Origin: Ignelater luminosus
Taxonomy: Eukaryota > Arthropoda > Insecta > Coleoptera > Elateridae
Direction of reading: 5' to 3'
NCBI GenBank assembly: GCA_011009095.1
Contig: VTPC01090915.1
Coordinates: forward strand, 37,826-101,825
DNA length: 64,000 bases
The notes under the pieces are model-generated. The model was not told where the DNA came from. It saw only the letters and a program-made list of their open reading frames with translations, and did not search any database. Positions 23,071-34,928 of this stretch are shown piece after piece. Numbering within the stretch: the stretch's first letter is position 1; the number at the start of each line of letters is the position of its first letter. The translations under genes and the position numbers were made by a program.

Positions 23071-25670
23071 ATCTAACAGTTTCGGCGTCATTAAGTTATT
23101 TTTTGTTAGATGTAGGATTTTCAGAAAAATCTCAAGATTTTCTGTGCTTATTAATTAAATATACCATTTTATCTGTTAGCTTTCATTTGAAAGATTTGCA
23201 TAGGGAGTCATAATTTGAAACTTGGCAGAATAGTTATTACTGTCTTCGTTGGTGTAATGCTATAGTTTTATAGTAATCAAATGTTATACTTTTATAGTTA
23301 ATTCAATTTAATTAGAATTTCCTTATGTATCATAGATTTCGTTATCAATTTCTTTGAAATGAACTTTCGTCAGAGTTTGATTTTAATTTTACGTATTTCT
23401 AGGAATGTATTAAATAGTGATAAAATTTAATACAGGCGCGTACGTGAATGATTCGTGGTCATTTGTCAGACTTATTAGTAATTGATATAATTAATATTAT
23501 CGAAAGATAGTTACTACACTCTTGATATCGCTTCAGTGAAATATTTCTTTCCCTTACTGTCTTAACTTGCACCTAAGGCATCCACGAAGTTACTCCGGTG
23601 TGGATAAAACGGCAAGAGATAAGCGAGTTGCGTTTGCGAATTTGTCAATAGGAGAGCGTCCTACGTTTTTGCCATACAAAAGCTTCCGGGTGGTCATTTA
23701 CGAAAAATGATGTAAAAAACATCAAATATTCATAGACCACCACGAGATTTGACTATTCGTCAGAAAGCAGCACCTAAATAAATTGTAACCTTATCAATTC
23801 TAATAGTTTCTTACTAGATGAATGAAACATCTAGTAATATAGAGACGGTCATGGTTAATGGTTATTTATTATTATAAAACTTTTTATAACTGTACAGCTT
23901 TCATAAAAATCAAAAATAGTTATTATTTAGAAATAATAATGTTATCAGAATTTTTATTTGGGTCATGCACATAACCTTACTTTGGTTATCACTTGCAATA
24001 AAGTGTAAGTTATTTTCGATACATGATTGAGGATTAACCTTTTATGGACTATTAATTTATTATTGCAGTTTAATGTATTGATAAGTACCTCGATTTTAAG
24101 GGGGTTAAAAAGTTCAGACTGATTAGATTGCATCTTAAATTTACATTCTTAACGTGCTACATTACATTACTATTTTATGATCAGGAGAAAACCACCATAA
24201 TCCGAAATTTACATGATACGTGCAGGTGAGGATTTCAAGAAGCAAACAAACGCCCTGGATTTTCTTAAGACGTGTCCAGGATAAAGTTATGGTATCAAGT
24301 TGCTTTTTACTCACAGTATCTCTGTGCTTTGAAATATATGTACATTTATTTTTTTGTGTTTTCTTGAAAGAAAAATCATATCTTCTAAAATCCCATTCAA
24401 GGACACACCGAGAAGAAAATAAGGTTTTAGTTTTTTTTATGTTGCAGAAAAGGAAATCGATTTTTTATTTAGATTTAACATCGCAAAGTTACACGAATTT
24501 ACGTTATGTATACGCATTTTTTGCGAGGAATCATAATTTACAATGGCTCTAAAAATAGCGCAATCTGTCATGTAAATATTATCAGAACTGGTTGAAGCCA
24601 GTTTGCTTTACTGCAAAGTGAATTTATCATTCGGAAGTCAAGTTTCACCTTGATATTTGCAAATAAAAATATTGTAATTTATTCGGAACATTTTCTTACT
24701 TTTAGAATAAGGAATCTTCGTGTACCCCTGACGTTTATTTAATAAGTAGTTGTTACTTTTTAAATATAAATACCGTCTTTAACAAATAAGATATGCCTTT
24801 TTATGCTTTTCTTGGTTTCAAGGTTTTATTCTATTGGTGACTGTCGTGACTTTAGACTAACAATTGATTGCAAGAGAATTCTTCGTTCTATTGAATGCAC
24901 TTGACTCCGTCCTTGTTATGCGCTTAATAGTTGATTTAATAAACGAAATTAAAAAAGTTTCAATGTCTGGATAGCGAGATATTAATTTATCAAGCCTGCT
25001 CATTCTCGCTGTAATAAGAAATAAAAGAAAGGTCTTTACGATCATACCGTTCGACCATAGTTCATGGATAGTGCCGTTATTTTCATTCTGTCACTGTAAC
25101 CCATAGTATTAATTACTGTAATTAGTGTAGAACCGATTTGTTATCTATTTCGCAATTCTTTGTTAGCAAGCGTTGTATAAAAAATGTCAGGGTACAGTTA
25201 ACCCATTCGTCAACCCATTGTTAAAAAGCTTTTAATAATATCATTAATTTATTCTACGTGCTCCTTATTGCACAGTTTAATATTAATATGAATTTTGCAT
25301 GCCAAATAAGCTAACTAACCAATATTAAAGTGCAACGTGTGCGTACAATTAAAATCTCGTTAACCGGCAAAATTGTACATTTCACTGATGATGTCAGCGA
25401 CGATTTTAGGAAGAGGAAATATAAGGTATTTCTAAAGAATGAAGTGAAATTTGTTTTTTTTCTGTCTTTTCTATTGTTGTCGAGTTAAATATGAGAAATA
25501 CAATGTGAGTGTTCCTTATCTTATTGTTAATTTACTTTGAACGCACATATCCTGTAAAGGATGTCCAATAATATTTCGTTACATACAATAATATTGGTTA
25601 CATTATTAATTTTAAATGCAATTTACAAAAATAAATAATTATACGCAGAATATAACCTTTTCTTAAACAT
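23071..25670. other. Unassigned AT-rich spacer
   Basis: Frames at 24220-24552 (plus) and 24857-25045 (minus) show no domain. No terminal repeats seen. Confidence 0.5.
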
Positions 25671-25779
25671 TTGTGCAAATTCTTACATACCCAAGTAGTC
25701 AAACTTCAACTAAGTAATACCATATGCATTGAAGCCACCAAGTCTTCCAGAAATACACAACTTACAACCTGGCGAGACA

Positions 25780-26645
25780 CCTCGCAGCCATCCTGTAAGT
25801 CTGTACTGAAAGAATTCTTCACATGTTCGATATTCGAACTCACCCTAGAACCGGGAGATCGTTTGGTCAGTTTCGATGTGACCTGTGGTCGATTCTGTGA
25901 CTATCATTCAACAACTTTGGGTCAAGATGAAAAGGTAATAGAATCTGGCGATCTTAGTAAAAACATGTTTGACTTCAACCTACTTTGTGTTACATGGTGA
26001 ATTCTACCAACAAGTTACGGGCGCTGCAATGAGCTCTCTACTGTTACCAGTGTTTGCAAATATCTTCGTGGAATCTTTTAAGACAATTGCTTTAGAGACA
26101 GTTGAGTACAGGCCCAAAGTCTGGTTTGCATGACCCATCTCCCCGATAGCGTCCTTGGCCATTTGGTATATCGTAAAGTTGCACAGATATCTTCATGCTG
26201 ACTGCCATCGTCATCCGGCGCAAAAGCAATCTGTGATTAAATCGTTCTTTCATCGAGCAATTTTCGTTTCATAACCCAACAACATACAAGGGGAGTTAGA
26301 ATATCTCCGAAGCAGTCTTCTGAATAATGACTACAACAAAAAAGACACAAACAGAGCTACCATGCAACATCTTGATCCTTCTCCAAGAAAGCACCTTCAG
26401 AACACAACCACACCCATTTTCACTGCTAAATACATACATACATTTATAAGGTGAGTGGTCACATAGAGAAAGCGCGCGCATTAATGAACAGAAACAGTGT
26501 ATAAAGTCAGGCAACATATTTACATCTGCTGTTGCCGAACATCAATACGAGACAGGCTATATTGTTTGAGATGCGTCTGCTCTTTATTATACCAGAAAGA
26601 TCAGGGAAGCAATAAATTCACAAACATCCCAATAACATCAATCAC
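25780..26645 (+). pseudogene. Penelope-like retroelement remnant (RT plus GIY-YIG end)
   Basis: Fragments of a Penelope-like polyprotein appear in order on the plus strand in shifting frames. 'LEPGDRLVSFDVT' (25840-25880) is RT palm motif A with its catalytic Asp. 'STYFVLHGEFYQQVTGAAMS' then 'LLLPVFANIFVESF' (25965-26080) is the block that normally reads G-x-A-M-G-S-x-L-S-P. Next comes 'HRYLHADCHRHPAQKQSVI' (from about 26180), the typical post-palm segment, then 'GELEYLRSSLLNNDYNK' (from about 26290). Near 26525 'SAVAEHQYETGY' and 'YTRKIREAINSQ' match the C-terminal half of the GIY-YIG nuclease. The stretch carrying the YVDD box and the start of the nuclease are missing. Several stops are present. 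A dead fragment with no terminal repeats recognised; limits are approximate. Confidence 0.8.
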
Positions 26646-29359
26646 AATGCAGGGTATCCCGACAATGTAACAGTTATGTTTCTAGAATCAGCAATTTTTG
26701 AGCAATAAGAAGAAATCAAAAGTGATGAGAAATAATGGAACATCTTCTATTTTATTTTCTCTGCATCCAGTGAAATAAGAATTTTCTAGATTTTGATTAG
26801 AATCTGATTAGTTTATTTTACACAAGTTTTGATTAAATGAACAAATATTTTACTTTTATAATAAATTATATCGAGTTTTCGCCAGGTTATGTACTAAGTG
26901 ATTTTCAAAGTAACTTGTCAGAATTAATCAGATTCTTGACAGTTGATCTACATCCATATAATAGTTTGGCAAGATAATATATTTGCATGGTCCAGAAAAC
27001 CTTCTGAATAAATATTTTCATTTTTTGGGCACATGCTAATAAATAACGTTATTTTGCGAATTTATCTTTCCCTAAAGGCTTGTACAAAAATGTACACTGA
27101 AGATGTTACTTTACCGCCATCCCTAGGAACAGCATCAGTTATCAATATTAAAATTTTGCACAAATCATGCAAATAGAAACGGAATTTACAAGTCTATACG
27201 GGTTTTCTTTCTTAGTTATTGAACATAACATAGTGGATATTATAATGTAGAATCTATCAAACAGAGCTATTATTGTTTCTAGATATTTAGCTTTTAGTGT
27301 ATAATTGAGAAATTTCAAAGTCCGTGAGCTGGATATTTTAGATGAGGTTTTAAAGGCCGTTTTCATAAAACTAGACTCGGTTGAGTCGTGATAAATATTC
27401 TTTCTTTAAGATCTAACTCAAATATCTCAATTACGTTGTCTGTGGCGAAAGTCTTCTAGTAGATCCGAAGAAATACCATCTGCCAAAACAACTTTGGATG
27501 TTAGGCGGACTATTGATGTGCCTTCTTGATACGGGCGTTTTATTTCGAATCTTGTCACGATTATATTGCTCTGCCGATTACATTACTCGGGAAGAAAATC
27601 AAAACATTGTAAAACCTTTTTAACTAAGGCTAAAGATCACTTTGTCATCGCACCTCATAGTTTTTGGTATAGGCCCAGCCCTGTCGAAGGCAGTCCATAG
27701 TTGCGAATGTGTTATTGGTAGTTAGATCAATAAGTTTTTATCAAATTGGAAAAGAATTATTAAAAAACCAAAAGGAAGTGAAGGAGCTCAATTCAAGGTC
27801 ATAATCGATTTTCATTTTGTGATTTTGCTGGACAGCTTTTGTGAACCAACTGGTAGTTTGGTACGATGATCAATTAGGTATACTGTCTTGGACACTTTGA
27901 ATTATTCTATTGTGCTTATTTTAGATACTACATTTTAAAAACGCAATAATTTTATTGTAGGAAATCGTTTATAATGTCCATTATTAAGGTTGTAATAGTT
28001 GCATGAAATATTGATGCCTTCTGTAGCAGTCTTCCTGTAATGGACACAAAATTAGGGATGAAGATTTTCAAATCTTGGTGAATACGATACATATAAAATT
28101 ATGTGATGCAGTGCTAATAATAAGAGCGTCAAGGTGTTTCTGTCGATACATCAAATTGAAAATCATGAACCATCATCGACAAAGTTGGATCAATTTGGCG
28201 CAGAAGTTTCACATTTTATAGAATTGCGTAGATTAATAGTAATCTCTACATTTAATTTAAATTAACATTTGTGATTATGTCTATGAAACATGAAATATCT
28301 GCGTTACACTGAGCTTATCCGCATCAAGAGAGCTAAACACTATCAATAACCCATGCCATGAAGTAGGCAAGTCTCATATTTTATATATGTAGATTGATAT
28401 TTTCAAATCAGTTTTATACTTTCTGTAGTAGGAGTTGCTTCTTCGCTCATAATGTCATAGTAGTTATAATTTGACGTAGATCAGTTATTGAGAATTACCC
28501 AGAATATATCAGCAAGTTAGCAGAATGGATGGTTTACAGGACATTTTATTAATTTTATATGTAACTCTTAATCTTTATGAAAGATACAAGACGGATAAAA
28601 ATAGAAAGATAAATTATTACAGGCAAGGTACAAATTCCTTTGTCAAATAAAAGTAAGTGAAAAAACTGCAAAGAATTTCATCTTTCAGTTGTGTTGTAGG
28701 TATGTTTTTTTTGTTTGGGAATTTTTTCTTTGATTTATTTTTATCCGATTACGTAAGTAGCTTTTCTTACATGACTCCCGCCATCTTTGTATTTTATACT
28801 GAGTTCGCAATATTATTTTACAAATTGAAGTTTTATTATTATATTTTTGTTTATACTTTTACTCGAGAGACACTTATTATTTGCTACGGTTCTTATAAAC
28901 ACTCTCTTTACATTTTAGAGCAAAAAAAATTAGCATCATAATTGCTTATTGGTAAAATTAAATTAGCTAAGTATCTGTAGTACATTTCTTTCTAAAACAT
29001 AATGATTAATGAGCTCAGTTTAAAAAATAATTATTATTGTTAAACCTAATCAGGAAATTGAAGAAGTATCATAAAAATTAGCAATCATAAGCGTCGCTCA
29101 GGTGTGCGGCCAAAGGCAGACAAGGCAAATTACAACACGAATAAGAAACATTTTTGCAGTAATCCATGAGTAGCTCTGGCAACGTTTTATTACGGATGGG
29201 CTAAATAGAGGAATTACAACGTATTATTATATTAGTGTCTTTTATAACTTCATTATCATCCATTTTTGTCAAGTTATTTTAAATAAAATTTCTAGAAATA
29301 ATGAAGAACAGAATGACGACAGTTTATACAGCAATTTACTCCCAAAAATTGTTATTAAA
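26646..29359. other. Unassigned spacer
   Basis: Frames at 27148-27366 (minus) and 28657-28941 (plus) are hydrophobic, AT-driven and without domain. Nothing named. Confidence 0.5.
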
Positions 29360-29409
29360 CTACTTTAAGAAAGTTTTTAATAAAAACTTTTACAAAAAGT
29401 AAAAAGTAG
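29360..29409. other. AT-rich hairpin
   Basis: A 50-base near-palindrome: outer CTACTTT...AAAGTAG and inner AAAGTTTTT-AATA-AAAACTTT. Could form a cruciform or be the trace of a small foldback; no function inferred. Confidence 0.4.
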
Positions 29410-32400
29410 ACTGCAATTTACTGAAAAAGCCTTATTAGACAAACTGAGGTTTTCTCTTTCTTTTGGTTGTCGTGTATTATCCGCTTTAAGCAAATTGAAT
29501 GCAGTTTTATTTTTATGGTTTGTAATGGTGTTTAAAAGAAACTTTATTTATTTTTAAAAGGATGCTGCCCCGTTGCCAGCATACCATACCCATACCATAC
29601 TACTAGAATCAATATTACACTGAAAGGTTATTAATTTATTGTTCAAAATCCTCTTCTCTCTTTTAGGATTACATATCAGAATTTGCTGATATTGGGATTT
29701 TCAAAGGTTTAAACATACTGTTGCTTTGTTACTTAAAATAACCACAATATAACACGAGATTCATTCCGGAGCATACTTATATCTACTTTAGGAGCCGTTT
29801 TATTATAAAGAGGGTTTAGCCTATGAAAGTAATATGCATGGAGGTACCTCAATCGATAAGTTATATATTTTTTTTTACTTTATGTATCCATTATAATGAA
29901 CAAGATCAGAAAAAAAAGATTTTTTATTGCTTTTAACCCACATGTTGGTAGGATAATAAAAGTTATCTTTATCTTGGAGTTAGGTTATTTTTAAAATTCA
30001 GTCATTTTTGTATTGATTTTATTCATATGTTTATGTACCTAAAAGGATTATGCACAGTACATCATACGTGAAATTCGTGAGGTGTGAGGTGTTAAATCTG
30101 ATACGGTTTTGTTAGTGTTTTAATACGCATAAGGTACCTTTGTATGAGGAGGGCATTGACCTGTAGCGTGCGTTCTAGTTTGATAATATTGACAACCAGT
30201 CATACACAGAATATAAGTGTTATTAGGTAAATGTATAAATATTCTGATAATTGAAATCGATACGACCTTGATAAAAATTATATAGAATTTCTAAACTAAT
30301 TTGATAGATAAGTACTTATTGTTGTATACAATAATAGAGAATCTTGATAAATAAAATATGGTAATGCCTTTTCTTTCACCAGTTATTTCATGTTTAATTT
30401 CTGTGGCGTTTTTCAATTAAAGTAATTTAAAGTAATAATAATAATAATAATGTTATTTCCTCCAAACAAAATAGAAGAGACTATATCATCATATTATTGC
30501 ATACTATAGACAAGCAATTAATAGAATAATTGGATTGCGCAAGCATTCAGATACTACATACCTACCATCTACCACTTTCATGAAGTTGTTCGAACGAGTA
30601 CACAAAAGGAAAAGGACAATTCGGGGAAAATACAAAACCGAAACAACTATTACATACATACAGTCATCGTTCGACGACGGTAGTGTAATCATCATCATTC
30701 GGAATATTTACATTTATAATTTGGGTACAGAATAATTTTCAAATTAAAATCATTAGGTAAAACAATGGAAATAAAGTACGCTGTTATCTCCATACAGCAG
30801 GAAACCATAATTACGGAAACACAGCTTACTTTAAACTGTGTATATACACTCTTAGCAAGGTGTGCCTTGTTTATGCCTGTCATTGAATGTGAAAAAATTG
30901 CTACCCACAAAGAAAGTCGTAAATGAAGATCCGGTCGTTTAAAAAGTACAGTTTTCAACAAGAAATATGAAACTCGGTAATAAAAACCAGCTAGAATATA
31001 ATACAAAAAATTAAACTGAAGCATAAAATTCATTTTTTATATTTTATCATTTCTTTAATTTTTTGTAATTTTAAAATGATTCTTATTTAAGAATCATTCG
31101 ACCGTAATTAGATACGTAACCAGAATATCTTCGCATCTTAGAGGAAATCCAACTGGCTTTACTGTTTCCAAGCATCATTAATAGATATTAAGTTACAATT
31201 AATTAGAACCCATAACGCATTTTCTTAGGATAGCTTATTCTTGGAAAAAAGATTAATAAAAAAGGAACGAAAGAAAAAGTATGTGACATCGCAACCGTGC
31301 GAGCAATATGTTACAACTAGATAAATTGCTCGATGGGAATTGATTGGTGGCCACATATCGGTGGTAGTTTTCTAAATTTTTGCGTAGGTTAAACTTAACG
31401 AAAGTTTGATTCTCAAATCCCTGATGAACGTTGAATTCAGAAGCAATTTTAACGCTTTGTGAAATTGAAGCTTTACGATCCGCTTAGCAACGGACTTTGA
31501 ATTGATACACCACATCCTGAGAATAACTATACTTTATTATGTATAGAATTACAGTAATCAACGATTTTTTGCCTTATTATTACTGTTCGTTATCAAATTA
31601 ATAGGATTACGTGATAGGAAAAATCTATTATTACATATTACGGCCTTACTTTTCTATGTTAAAGCGATATACGTTATATCTAATTTAAGTCTTGTATACT
31701 TTTTGTGCTCATATTTGCTTTCGATTAAAATTTAAATTGGTTGCTTTAAATAAATTCAACAAAACTTCTGTTTAAACTAGTCACTAATCCTTTCTTTAAT
31801 CTTGACACTTTGTACCAACCTATTTCAGTATAATAAGAAATGCTCTTAATTTAGATACACCGGAATAGGTTAATAGGTGGTCTTTATAAGTTGAAGAGTT
31901 GAAAATTGTAAGCACTCACATCAAATTTGTGTCAGGCAGTTTAAGACCTCTTGAAGCTAATAATTCTATCAATTAATTGCACAAACAATCTATGGCAAAT
32001 CAACAAGTATCTTCAAAGAGTTCATGTTTCACAATTACGGACCAGTCTATCTCGTCGAGGATATTCTCCAAATTCAGTATCAGGGTAAAGATCTACCTTG
32101 TTGTTTATGTGATTTCCTTGATGCCTACAGTTCCAGAAACAATATAAACATGAAGCAAATCTGTAAAAATGCATTTCTTTGTAAGAATCATCATTTCCAA
32201 TAAATTCGACCTGCAAAGCCTGACTTATTTCATTTGCACTTACAAAAATCTACCTGTACTGATATAACTGATCAGAATTCAACTTGTGCCCAATACGATT
32301 TTTTTCTCAAAGTACCATTATCTAGTAATAATTTTATTTTCATTTGGTTTTGTTTTTTTTTTGAGAAGTTTACTGCTTCCATAAGAATACGTTATTTTAG

Positions 32401-32857
32401 TAATCTCTAGCGATTTTCTTTTTTTATTTAGTTGCTTACTTTTAAAAATGCCAGGTTTTACTCACCCTTCCGAGAATATGTAGCTCTCATACAGCACACG
32501 GACATCCAATTGATGTTCATCAGACGTCCAAACCAAGTTAAAGTAAGAAAATTTGAGAAACTTGAGAAGGTCACAATCGTTCTCCCTTAGATTTCAATGA
32601 AATTGTTTCGGGTGATTCTGGACCGAAGATGAGTAAACATCTACTTGGGAATTATGGTTCCAAAAAATGTTTTGGGTTTATATTTTTAGTATTTTTGCTA
32701 TTTCTTCCTTTGCCTCCCTGTACAATGGAAAAACATCAAAAGTCATGCAATCTTTTTATTTTTTGTGCTGAATTTTAAAAAAATATTCATTTTGATCTGC
32801 TCAAATGTGGAAAATGAGACTTTTGTGTTTTTTCTTTGACAAAAAACCAAGGTTAAC
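29410..32857. other. Unassigned AT-rich spacer
   Basis: Includes frames at 30504-31033 and 32022-32216 with no recognised family. The last has a coding-like tail 'EFGEYPRRDRLVRN' that I cannot place. Confidence 0.45.
30433..30450. repeat. (TAA)6 microsatellite
   Basis: Six perfect TAA units. Confidence 0.9.
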
Positions 32858-32912
32858 GATTTTCTCAAAGTAAAAAAGAACGGCAAATTTGAACTTCTTA
32901 CTTTGAGAAATC
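32858..32912. other. Short stem-loop
   Basis: Inverted arms centred on CTCAAAGTAA and TTACTTTGAG, about 20 bp each with a loop of about 11 bases. No adjoining gene makes a terminator or regulatory role likely. Confidence 0.4.
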
Positions 32913-33413
32913 TGGAGAATCCGTAGGTTCCGTAAATAACAAATGAAAAGTTGCTCATACTCGCTGAAAACAGCAAAAATACTAATAATGAAAACCTAAA
33001 AAAAGTGGCGGCTTTTGATACAGCGGCGTCAAGTAATTGCTTTTCTTTCGGCATTTGTTGCGTATTAACTATCTTGGCGTCTCTGGGTCCATTTTAAAGG
33101 CCCCCAAATATCTACTTTTCGATCTAAAATTGCCAGAAAAGATTTTATTGAAGTCGAAGAGAGAATTTTGGAAAATCTTTCTTACATCTAAAGTCACCTA
33201 AACTGTGAAAAGCGATAGAAACAAACATCATTTATACTTATAGTACAACTGCAACACTTGCAACTTCGTAGGACCCCCAATGCCTAATGGTTGTATGAGA
33301 AAGCAAATTTAAAACATCTGAGAATGCAAAGCATAACCACAACGAACACCATTGTCCGTTTTGTTACTAAATTCGAGCAACAGTTTAAAAAAATTTTTCT
33401 ATATTCCCGAGGT
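32913..33413. other. Unassigned spacer
   Basis: A minus-strand frame at 32743-33054 overlaps its left side and shows no domain. Nothing else seen. Confidence 0.45.
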
Positions 33414-33578
33414 GATATCAAAAAACTAAAAGTATACGTATCTCTTATTTTTTTGATATAGAATACGATTATACGGAAAAATTTTTTTCAAATGTTTTAA
33501 ATTTCGGCGACCATTTTTACCATTTACCCGAAGAGATATCAAAAAACAAAGACAGGTTGTCTTTAGTTTTTGATATAG
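33414..33578. repeat. Two diverged tandem units, each a hairpin
   Basis: The motif GATATCAAAAAAC ... TTTTTGATATAG occurs at 33414-33462 and again at 33535-33578, each pair able to fold on itself. Both are preceded by a similar 'cccgagg/cccgaag' lead, so the arrangement looks like a tandem duplication of a foldback of about 120 bp. Origin unknown, most likely repeat-derived. Confidence 0.5.
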
Positions 33579-33622
33579 AATCCAAATCTGAAGTCAAAAT
33601 CTCAGAATTTAAAAAAAATGCG

Positions 33623-33641
33623 GACAGACAGACAGACAGAC
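33623..33641. repeat. GACA microsatellite
   Basis: GACA repeated 4.75 times, directly after the tandem hairpins. Confidence 0.85.
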
Positions 33642-34346
33642 TGCAAATTCAGTAACGACTCCTATCGGAGTTCGTTGAACATTCATGTGAACTAAAACAT
33701 TATATCAAATTGTACCGAGACGAATTGTAAAAGTCGAATTTTGCAAGTCGAGCTGATCTACAGCCCAATCTTTCTGATTCTTGTTCAATTTTTATTGAAT
33801 CTTCTTTGTTTTTCTCTAAAACCGATCTTTTGTTCTAAGAATTCGTAGCTGGAATCTTAACGGTTTTAATTCTGCTATTTTAGAACAGAGTCTAGGTTTA
33901 TGAAATTTCAGAGAATGCGCAGCAATCACCACCCTCCTGATTGCGAACCTATTTAACATAAGGTAGATGGTTGAAAAGAACCCTCATAGTCATTTAAGTT
34001 TCGAGAAGTCCTTTTAATATGGGAGATATAGAAGAGTTTTGTAGCAAAAACAGTTAGCAGTATTTAAAGTTTTGCGATTATAAAAAAAGTACTGGACAAA
34101 TACGAATTGCTTCAATTTGTAGGCACAAAACTTTTTTGCAAGCCCGGCGTAACAGATAAACCTTTATGCCATTGAGATTCTTATCGTCTGTCTTCATATT
34201 ATAAAAGATAGGTTGCGAAGAACCAGTCAAAACATGAGTTTTGGACAAAAAAAGCACACAATGGATAGTTTGTGTACCTACTTCACTGAGGTGACTTTAA
34301 TTTCTATGTCTAAGTAGGCCCTGTACCTATAATACAAACGAGGGAT
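33642..34346. other. Unassigned spacer
   Basis: AT-rich; no gene or element ends seen. Confidence 0.45.
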
Positions 34347-34928
34347 CCAAAGTCAATTGATGTGAGATAAAGTAACGACGCCAAACAAAAGAGGATGGCA
34401 AATTGAGCTCAATACCAAATCTTTTCTCCGCTAGAGGCGCTAATATTCCCGTCAAACTCGATAAGTTTAAACGTCAGTTCATAAATTTGAGGTTATTGAA
34501 ATTTAACTTTTAGAAAAAAGTAATTAATGCCTAGTTGTTGCATATTAGTTTTTATTATTTGCAAAGTTTGTACGAGCAATTGTATTTCCTATTTCATCAC
34601 TTTCACAATTACTTTTAATAGCTTGCTGTAAAACAGTAATTGTGCAACCGTTTCTGAATAAATCAGGTTAAATCTGTCACGTAATTTGTATAATCAGATC
34701 AGAAATTAAGTTTCCGAAGATGAGTTTAATACACAAAAAGACGTTATTAATTACGTTTTTCTAAAACTTAGATTTTAATAACCTCAAACTTATAAACTGA
34801 CGCTTAAACTTGTCAAATTTGATACAGAACAACAACGCCTCTGGCGGAAAGAAAATCGTTATTGAGCTTAATTTGCGCTCGTTTCTTGTTTGGTGTCGAT
34901 ACTTTATTTCACATCGCCTGGCTTTGGA
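34347..34928. repeat. Large imperfect inverted repeat
   Basis: Arms of about 182 bp (34347-34528 and 34746-34928) are reverse complements of each other at roughly three quarters of positions, around a 217-bp spacer. Shared landmarks include TAACCTCAAA, GCGCCTCTAGCGG against ACGCCTCTGGCGG, TATTGAGCT and ACTTTAT(C/T)TCACATC. Either a foldback element or two opposing copies of one short interspersed repeat. The small frames inside (34761-35040) follow from the repeat and do not look like real genes. Confidence 0.75.

Noticed and set aside
32022-32216. 64-codon minus frame with a coding-like tail
   Set aside because: No family recognised and no flanking exon; too short to call a gene.
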